7,623 bases of DNA. Source: DATKKX01 sp035542775. Its GTDB lineage: Bacteria > Planctomycetota > Phycisphaerae > UBA1845 > UTPLA1. Shown here piece by piece: positions 6,514-7,623 of the stretch; positions within the stretch are counted from its first letter, which is position 1; the number at the start of each line of letters is the position of its first letter. The notes under the pieces are model-generated. The model did not search any database. It was not told the origin of the DNA and saw only the letters and a program-made list of their open reading frames with translations. The DNA is taken from the NCBI GenBank assembly GCA_035542775.1, contig DATKKX010000301.1, forward strand, positions 1 through 7,623. The letters are read 5' to 3'. The position numbers and the translations under genes are program-made.

Positions 6514-7623
6514 ATGAAGAGACGGACAGCAGTACACAGTGCCCTGATGGCCATTCTCGCGGCATTCAATTTCTCCCCCGCGCCAAGCGTGGCCCAGCCG
6601 ACCAATGCGACGCCACAGCCGCCCCCCACTACCAGCCCCGCCGACTGGCTCACCAAAACCGAGCAGACCGACTTCCGCGAGACGCCGCGTTACGACGAGA
6701 CGGTTGCTTACTGCCGCCGGCTTGCTGAGGGCTCGCCGTTCATCTCTTGCCAGTCGTTCGGCAAGAGCCCCGAGGGGCGCGAGCTCCTGCTCGTCGTCGC
6801 CTCCAACGACCGCGCCTTCACGCCGGAAGCCGCGCGAGCAACCGGCAAGCTGATTGTTCTGGTGCAGAACTGCATCCATGCGGGCGAGTGCGCCGGCAAA
6901 GACGCCTCGCTCATGCTCCTCCGCGACATGGCCGTTACCAAAACACGGCCGGAACTGCTCGACAATGTCATCATCCTGGTCATGCCGATCTTCAACGTGG
7001 ACGGGCACGAGCGCTTCGGCACCTACTCGCGGATCAACCAGAACGGCCCGGCGGAAATGGGCTGGCGGACGACCGCCCGCAACTTCAACCTCAACCGCGA
7101 CTACGTCAAGGCCGACGCGGTGGAGATGCGGGCCTGGCTGGCCTTGTGGAACGCGTGGCAGCCCGACCTCTTCATCGACCACCACGAGACCGACGGCATC
7201 GACTGGCAATATGATTTCCTCTACGCCATCGACCAGCACGCCGCCGTCGCCCCCCAGGTCGTCGAATGGACCAAGGCCCACCTGGGTGCCCGGCTCTTTG
7301 ACCAGATCGAGAAGGACGGCCACCCCTGCGGGCCGTATATGGACCTGGTAGACGGCACCGACCCCGCCAAGGGCGTCCGCTCCGGCTGGTTCAGCCCGCG
7401 GCTGTCCAACGGCTACGTGGTTCTGCGGAACCGACCCGGAATCCTGGTCGAGGGCCACATGCTCAAGCCCTACCGTACACAGGTCCTCAGCCATTACGAC
7501 CTCATGCTCCGCGTGCTGGAGGAGCTGAACCGCGAACCGAGGTCGCTCCGCGCCGCGGTCACCGCCGCGGACGAGGCCACGATCAAGATGGGCTCCACGT
7601 ACGATCCAGCGTTCAAACTGCCG
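6514..7623 (+). CDS. Secreted M14-family zinc carboxypeptidase-like protein, 3' end beyond window
   Basis: The first 370 codons are present and remain open to the right edge. Residues 1-27 form a Sec signal peptide (MKRR, then a hydrophobic stretch, with probable cleavage after SVA), so the enzyme acts in the periplasm or outside the cell. A proline/threonine-rich spacer follows. The M14 metallopeptidase fold shows the zinc pair in NCIHAGE (His122, Glu125), the substrate-binding NFNLNRD (Asn194, Arg195), the third zinc ligand in DHHETDG (probably His224), and a probable catalytic glutamate in GILVEGHMLKPY (Glu313). All expected active-site residues are present. The family removes C-terminal residues or cleaves related amide bonds; the substrate here is unknown. 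A good ribosome site precedes the ATG. It follows the radical SAM gene by 23 bases and is probably cotranscribed. The remainder of the protein lies outside the window. Confidence 0.9.
   Translation, partial: MKRRTAVHSALMAILAAFNFSPAPSVAQPTNATPQPPPTTSPADWLTKTEQTDFRETPRYDETVAYCRRLAEGSPFISCQSFGKSPEGRELLLVVASNDRAFTPEAARATGKLIVLVQNCIHAGECAGKDASLMLLRDMAVTKTRPELLDNVIILVMPIFNVDGHERFGTYSRINQNGPAEMGWRTTARNFNLNRDYVKADAVEMRAWLALWNAWQPDLFIDHHETDGIDWQYDFLYAIDQHAAVAPQVVEWTKAHLGARLFDQIEKDGHPCGPYMDLVDGTDPAKGVRSGWFSPRLSNGYVVLRNRPGILVEGHMLKPYRTQVLSHYDLMLRVLEELNREPRSLRAAVTAADEATIKMGSTYDPAFKLP

Noticed and set aside
6376..7494. A 372-codon open frame on the minus strand opposite the M14 peptidase and the end of the radical SAM gene
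   Set aside because: It runs across two well-supported genes, has low-complexity composition and shows no family motif, so it is a shadow frame.

Overview
This is a GC-rich bacterial window with four well-supported protein-coding genes, one probable small membrane-protein gene, and no RNA genes, insertion sequences, CRISPR arrays or long repeats that I can see. The strong GC bias produces many long shadow reading frames opposite the real genes. The organism cannot be named with confidence. The gene styles (a divergent tetrapyrrole enzyme, a stand-alone radical SAM protein of the RPPSEA type, a secreted M14 peptidase) would fit a Planctomycetota-like free-living bacterium, but that is an impression and not a marker-based assignment.

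Layout, left to right. Positions 1-2050, minus strand: one uninterrupted frame encoding a ferrochelatase (HemH, residues about 1-340) fused in frame to a divergent glutamyl-tRNA reductase-like region (HemA, from about residue 370). It is cut by the left edge after 683 codons. Positions 2051-2171: intergenic, with no promoter I can identify. Positions 2186-2827, minus strand: a probable membrane protein of unknown function, followed by a small intrinsic-terminator-like hairpin whose loop contains its stop codon. Positions 2888-5386, minus strand: a complete glycogen/alpha-glucan phosphorylase (glgP). Positions 5387-5617: a divergent promoter region with a near-consensus sigma-70 promoter and a GC hairpin for glgP on the minus strand, and a -10 box on the plus strand placed so that transcription should start at the A of the next gene's ATG. 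Positions 5618-6490, plus strand: a radical SAM protein with a C-x4-C-x2-C cluster motif. Positions 6514-7623, plus strand: a secreted M14-type zinc peptidase, cut by the right edge.

How the genes relate. The minus-strand genes glgP and the membrane protein (60-base gap) may form one transcript ending at the hairpin. The heme gene then needs its own promoter. The plus-strand radical SAM and peptidase genes, 23 bases apart, look like an operon. The glucan, radical SAM and peptidase genes show no obvious shared pathway with the heme gene.

The most notable point is the heme gene. It joins, in one polypeptide, the last enzyme of protoheme synthesis to a homologue of the first committed enzyme of the C5 pathway. 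The second part has lost several residues normally conserved in that reductase, so it may be an altered enzyme or a regulatory/scaffold domain rather than a standard GluTR.
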